From: JAICQQ01 sp965651135
GTDB taxonomy: Bacteria > Myxococcota_A > Polyangia > Polyangiales > Polyangiaceae
Direction of reading: 5' to 3'
DNA length: 64,000 nt
Assembly: GCA_965651135.1 (NCBI GenBank)
Contig: CBFGRJ010000001.1
Coordinates: forward strand, 9,549 to 73,548
Shown here: positions 60,266 to 64,000 of the stretch, one piece after another
How the letters are laid out: each line of letters opens with the position of its first letter
How positions within the stretch are numbered: position 1 is the first letter of the stretch
Position numbers and translations under genes: made by a program
Notes under the pieces: model-generated
Database searches by the model: none
Told to the model about the DNA's origin: nothing
What the model saw: the letters and a program-made list of their open reading frames with translations, nothing else

Positions 60266-60870
60266 GTCTTAGAGATCGCATCAATCAACTCGAAGATCGA
60301 GAGCGCCGGCTGCTCGGCGTTTTGGTCGTCGTTTTCTGCGTCTTCGTCATCTTGGTGATTCCAGTCGGCTTGACCGCTTACCTAGGTTCGATTTCTAGCG
60401 AGAACGAAGCGATGCGTGAGGCGATCGCGAGTATTCAAGAAAGCAGGGCCACGCTTGCGAAACGCGCGCAGGAGCGGGAAGCCATGGACGCGAGGTATCA
60501 GCGCAAGGCGCCGCCACTAGCCGGCTTTCTTGCGGGGATCGCGCAGCGACACGATATCGAAATCCCCGAAACGCAGGATCAGGCCGAGGTACCCCATGGC
60601 AAGCGTTTCACCGAGCGTTCGACGAAGATCACCCTGCGCGACGTGGGCATGCTCAAGATTGCCAAGCTGATGGAGGATATTGCTCAATCCGGCTATCCGG
60701 TCTCCATCAGCAGAATGAACATCCGCAAACGTGGGACGCAAGCCGATTCGTTCAACGTGCAAATGGTCGTCAGCGCGTTCGACCGCGAAGAGGCGCCCGA
60801 AAAGCCCAGTGCCGCCGAAGGCGAAGAGGATGCGGAAGCAGCCGAAGGACAAGAGGAGGAAGCGGAGTAA
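60262..60870 (+). CDS. gspM: Type II secretion protein GspM
   Basis: Inner-membrane partner of GspL, 202 residues. Short cytoplasmic start with INQLEDRERRLLGVL, one membrane helix (about 20-40, VVVFCVFVILVIPVGLTAYL), a coiled coil and a small periplasmic ferredoxin-like domain. It ends in a long acidic tail (EEDAEAAEGQEEEAE). Start overlaps gspL (ATGA) and stop overlaps gspN (TAATG). Confidence 0.9.
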   Translation: MSLRDRINQLEDRERRLLGVLVVVFCVFVILVIPVGLTAYLGSISSENEAMREAIASIQESRATLAKRAQEREAMDARYQRKAPPLAGFLAGIAQRHDIEIPETQDQAEVPHGKRFTERSTKITLRDVGMLKIAKLMEDIAQSGYPVSISRMNIRKRGTQADSFNVQMVVSAFDREEAPEKPSAAEGEEDAEAAEGQEEEAE

Positions 60871-61961
60871 TGCGCCTGCCAGTTCCGGACCTGCCGCCGA
60901 AAGTAACCAAGGTGCTGCGCCTGCTCGGCTACCCTGTTTTCTACCTGGTTTGCCTGGTTTTGTTCGCTCGCCTGACGTTTCCGTACGACAGGGTCAAAGA
61001 TCGTATCGTCGCCGAATTCGATGCGCGCCAAAAGGCGGCGGTGCCGAAGCGGCTCGAAATCGAGGAGGTCAGCGGGCACTGGTTGTTCGGTGTCGAAGCC
61101 GAAGGCGTACGGTTGATTTCTCCCCCAGCCGATACCAAGGCGGCCGCTGCCGGTGACGGCGAAGAAAAGCAGCAGAAGCCGAGCGTGCTCCAGATCGATG
61201 CCTTGTACGGTAGCGTGTCGCCGTTGCGCCTGCTGTTCGGCACGTTGGCTGTCGACTTCGGTCTCGAGCTCGGGGAAGGCGAAGTCGAGGGTCGCTTCGT
61301 CAACAGCAGCGAAGAAAGCGAGCTCGAGATGGACATTTCGGGTGTCTCGGTGGCTGGCATGGCTCCGTTGGAAGAAGTCATCGAGCTGCCGCTGGGGGGC
61401 GTGCTCAACGGGCGCGTTCAGTTCGTCATGCCAGAGGGCAAACTGCAGGCAGCCAATGGCAGCTTGGAGCTTTCGATCGAAAATTTGGAAGTGGGTGACG
61501 GCAAGGCGAAGATTCGCAACACCATCGCGCTGCCCAAGCTGCGAGCGGGGACGCTGAACCTCACGGCCGAGGCGGTGGAGGGCAAGCTCGACTTGAAAGA
61601 GTTCTCGGCAAACGGCCCGGATTTTCAACTTTCTTCCAACGGTTCCGTTCGCTTGCGCGATCCGTTTGCCAGCAGCATTTCCGACGTGCGCGTCACCTTC
61701 AAGTTCAAGGACGCATACAAGAACAAGAACGACATCACACGTGGGCTTTTTGGCGCCCCCGACTCGAACGTGCCCGGCCTGTTCGATCTCGATCCAAAAA
61801 TCAAGCAGGCCAAGGGAGCCGATGGTTTCTACAGCTGGCGGGCAAGCGGACAGGTCGCCCGCATGAACTTCACTCCGGGTGCCGACACCAGCGCTCGGCG
61901 GCCTTCGACCAGTGCTCGCAGTCGCCGCCCCAAACCCACCAAGAAAACCAAAGCCAAGTAG
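60870..61961 (+). CDS. gspN: Type II secretion protein GspN
   Basis: Last gene of the T2SS operon, 363 residues. One N-terminal membrane helix (about 17-33, LLGYPVFYLVCLVLFARL) and a large periplasmic, beta-rich part resembling the AsmA-like GspN family of delta-proteobacteria (LEIEEVSGHWLFGVEAEGVRL, LPLGGVLNGRVQFVMP). The C-terminus is basic (TSARSRRPKPTKKTKAK). No GspO is in the window. The stop is only one base away from the stop of the convergent TPR gene, leaving no room for a terminator. Confidence 0.9.
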   Translation: MRLPVPDLPPKVTKVLRLLGYPVFYLVCLVLFARLTFPYDRVKDRIVAEFDARQKAAVPKRLEIEEVSGHWLFGVEAEGVRLISPPADTKAAAAGDGEEKQQKPSVLQIDALYGSVSPLRLLFGTLAVDFGLELGEGEVEGRFVNSSEESELEMDISGVSVAGMAPLEEVIELPLGGVLNGRVQFVMPEGKLQAANGSLELSIENLEVGDGKAKIRNTIALPKLRAGTLNLTAEAVEGKLDLKEFSANGPDFQLSSNGSVRLRDPFASSISDVRVTFKFKDAYKNKNDITRGLFGAPDSNVPGLFDLDPKIKQAKGADGFYSWRASGQVARMNFTPGADTSARRPSTSARSRRPKPTKKTKAK

Positions 61962-61962
61962 T

Positions 61963-64000
61963 CTACCTCGTCCCGGAGCCTCGAGTCGCCTCGACCTGTA
62001 TGCCAAGCTGCTTTCGCAAGGCGAGATACTCCGGGCTCACGCTGTAGAGCACGAGCTCCTCGAAGCGCTGCTTCGGGCTGACGGCGCTGGTGGTTTCATC
62101 GGAGACCTCGAGAATTTCGGCGGCGGTGCCGAGGTCGTTCGCTAGTAGCAAGCCGGCTCGATCCGCCGTGAGATCGACGCCCGCTATCCAGCTCTTTAGA
62201 TCCAGGGCAGCGCCGGACTGGAGCAGCTTGTAGACGACGCGAGTCAAATGATCGCGAGTACTCGCCTGCATCGAGCCTTTTAGCACTGCCAAGGCGTCGC
62301 TAATGGGGCCTTCGAGCTCCGGGGCAACGGGAAACTGAGGAACCGTGAGCTTGATCGCGGCGGACAACCAGCTCTTCAGGCCGGTGCCCGTGCCGATGAG
62401 TTGCCGCAAGTAGAGCCCTGGTCTCAAGTAGCAGAGGTGCCGCGCCGAAATGAAAGCGGCTGCCTGGCTGGGAACGTCCGCGTGTAGCGCGGCATTGCCC
62501 AGCACCACAGCAGGTTCGAAACTGTGCAAAAACGAGAGGCCGCCTGGATCGTTGGTATTCTCGTAGGTGGGAGGTGGCGCTACACCGAGAGCTCCGGCTG
62601 CATGATGCAAGCTTTGGCTGATGGACGAGTAGTGGCTTGCAAGGTCGATGCGATGCTCCGATCCGTAGCCGAACGCTTCGGGAGGCTCGCCTCGCTGAAC
62701 GATCACGGTCGGTTCGATGAGTGCGAACACGCTCGTCAACAAGGGGTCGGCCAATGGGTGGAGCACGGATTTCAACCAGTGTTCGTCCGTCATGACTGAC
62801 TGGATGGCCGCTGCTTCTTCGCTTCGCAGTCGGTGATAGAACCGTTGCTCGTGCTCGTCGGCCAGCTTCAGCAGCGTGAGCGCTTGGCACAAGCACCACG
62901 CAGCATCGTCATCCCCAGTCTCGCTGTACAGGCGTCGCAGCATCCTGTACGAGTCGCTGCGGTGAGGATCGAGCGGTAGTAGGCTCCGATGGAGCTTGAC
63001 TGCCTTGTCCAGAAACCGCGTGGGATCGGAGGCATACAGCTCGGCCAGCAGCTGCGCGCGACGCAGGTTGTTGGGCTCGAGCAGCTGGGCCGCTTCGTAG
63101 GCATCGATGGCGTTGTCGATGTCGCCCAGGTCGCGCTCGTACAGTTCGGCAAGGGCGCCAAAGGTGCTCAAAAGCTCTTGCGTGTCGTCGTGCTTCGTGG
63201 CCACTTCGAGCCGCAGCCTGAGCAGTCGCTCCACTGCCGCGTGATCGCGCTGCTCTTTGTAAAGCTGTATGGCCTCGTCGAGCGCTTTGAGCGAGGGGTT
63301 CAAGGCGAAGGCGCGCTCGTAATACTCGAGCCCTTGTTTCACCTCACCCATTTGTAGCGCGGAGACGACACCGGCCGTCTCCAGGTACTTGGCTTTTTGT
63401 GCGGGCTCGTCCACGAACCCGGCCAACTTGAGCACGATGTCGACGAGCTTGCTCCACTCACCTGCCTCGGAGTAGAGCTGCATCAGCTTGTGCAAAATGC
63501 GGCGATCGTCGGGGCTCTCCTGAAGTGCGGCAAGGTACTGGTCGTAAGCTTGCGTGCGCTCGTTCAGGCGCTCGTGGTACACATCGCCCACGTCCAAGAG
63601 CAGGCGCACGCGCTGCTCGCCCACGGCGCTTTCGAGCAATCGCTGCTTGAGGTGTATCACTACCTGCCAGTTCTCGAGCTCCGCGTGGATCAGGGCCTGG
63701 GCAGCCAGCGCATCGGAAAGTTCGGCGTTCAGCTGACTGGCTCGCTCCAGGTGCAAGAGCCCCTGCTTCAGGTCCCCCGAGCGACGCAGGGCCTCGCCAT
63801 AGCCATATTCGACGTTCGCTCTGAGGCCCTGCGGCAGCCGGTCCTCGAAGCCCGACAAGAGCTCGCGATACAGCTCGACCGCGCGCCCCGGCTCGCCGAA
63901 CTCGAGTATGAGTCGCGCGATCTGCTCGAGGGCTTTTGGGTCGTCGCCGGCCAGCGTACGCAGGCTGGCCAGCGCACCCGAGGCTCGCTCGAGCCCTTCC
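61963..64000 (-). CDS. TPR-repeat protein with degenerate M48-like C-terminus (5' end cut by window)
   Basis: The frame is open to the window edge, so at least 678 residues are seen and the true start lies outside. The first 350 or so visible residues are TPR-like units of about 75 residues of the same kind as in the giant gene (AGEWSKLVDIVLKLAGFV, GDIDNAIDAYEAAQLLEPNN). The last 260 residues are not TPRs: TADRAGLLLANDLGTA (codons at about 62120-62170) matches the conserved ExxADRxG block of M48-type peptidases, whereas the place for the HExxH helix reads FISARHLCY (62428-62454). The metal site thus appears lost. Convergent with gspN, with one base between the stops. Confidence 0.82.
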   Translation of the reverse strand, partial: EGLERASGALASLRTLAGDDPKALEQIARLILEFGEPGRAVELYRELLSGFEDRLPQGLRANVEYGYGEALRRSGDLKQGLLHLERASQLNAELSDALAAQALIHAELENWQVVIHLKQRLLESAVGEQRVRLLLDVGDVYHERLNERTQAYDQYLAALQESPDDRRILHKLMQLYSEAGEWSKLVDIVLKLAGFVDEPAQKAKYLETAGVVSALQMGEVKQGLEYYERAFALNPSLKALDEAIQLYKEQRDHAAVERLLRLRLEVATKHDDTQELLSTFGALAELYERDLGDIDNAIDAYEAAQLLEPNNLRRAQLLAELYASDPTRFLDKAVKLHRSLLPLDPHRSDSYRMLRRLYSETGDDDAAWCLCQALTLLKLADEHEQRFYHRLRSEEAAAIQSVMTDEHWLKSVLHPLADPLLTSVFALIEPTVIVQRGEPPEAFGYGSEHRIDLASHYSSISQSLHHAAGALGVAPPPTYENTNDPGGLSFLHSFEPAVVLGNAALHADVPSQAAAFISARHLCYLRPGLYLRQLIGTGTGLKSWLSAAIKLTVPQFPVAPELEGPISDALAVLKGSMQASTRDHLTRVVYKLLQSGAALDLKSWIAGVDLTADRAGLLLANDLGTAAEILEVSDETTSAVSPKQRFEELVLYSVSPEYLALRKQLGIQVEATRGSGTR

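Noticed and set aside
1..64000. CRISPR array, prophage, IS element, secondary-metabolite cluster or toxin-antitoxin pair.
   Set aside because: No regularly spaced direct repeats, transposase or integrase, PKS/NRPS domains or typical TA pairs were found on either strand.

Overview
This window looks like chromosomal DNA from a Myxococcota bacterium (myxobacterium-like, probably Polyangiales or a relative). The grounds are a G+C-rich, gene-dense sequence with a moderate A/T share, many lipoproteins with Ser/Thr/Gly-rich linkers, eukaryotic-type Ser/Thr kinases and a PPP-type phosphatase, a hybrid histidine kinase, a secreted DUF1552/DUF1592-DUF1588 pair, and a type II secretion (T2SS) operon that ends in gspN. 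No species can be named from the sequence. I see no rRNA, CRISPR array, insertion sequence, prophage or integrase. Both ends of the window cut genes: a coaBC-like flavoprotein at the left and a TPR protein at the right.

Left part (1-8482, all on the minus strand): a probable iron-uptake operon feoA-feoB with a 3-methyladenine glycosylase gene overlapping the end of feoB and then coaBC. A Fur-box-like palindrome lies just upstream of feoA. Next to it is a signalling cluster: a Ser/Thr kinase, a hybrid histidine kinase carrying its own receiver domain, and a membrane-anchored pseudokinase followed by a PPP phosphatase. A tRNA-Leu(UAA) closes this part.

Middle part (8600-46100): envelope proteins and lipoproteins, thiD, efp, an enoyl-CoA hydratase/3-hydroxyacyl-CoA dehydrogenase pair, pdxJ, the DUF1552/DUF1592 pair with a divergent c-type cytochrome gene, a DUF374 acyltransferase, a class IV aminotransferase, dnaX-recR without ybaB, a 7-TM histidine kinase, bioA and a [2Fe-2S] protein. 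The standout is an 11.3-kb gene (18561-29888) for a 3775-residue helical-repeat protein made of about 48 units of 72-75 residues. Every four to five units it carries an extended unit. Two intergenic stretches (44.7-45.0 kb and 45.96-46.08 kb) hold inverted and short-motif repeats that look like dispersed non-coding elements.

Right part (46200-64000): an NtrC-type sigma-54 activator, then an uninterrupted T2SS operon gspC-D-E-F-(gspG-like)-G-H-I-J-K-L-M-N, mostly with 4-base or 1-base overlaps. The prepilin peptidase gspO is not in the window. A -24/-12 (sigma-54) match lies just before gspC and overlaps a sigma-70-like promoter. Together with the 7-TM kinase upstream, this suggests, but does not prove, two-component control of secretion. 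Convergent to gspN is a second TPR protein built from the same repeat type, whose C-terminus looks like an M48 metallopeptidase that has lost its HExxH site.
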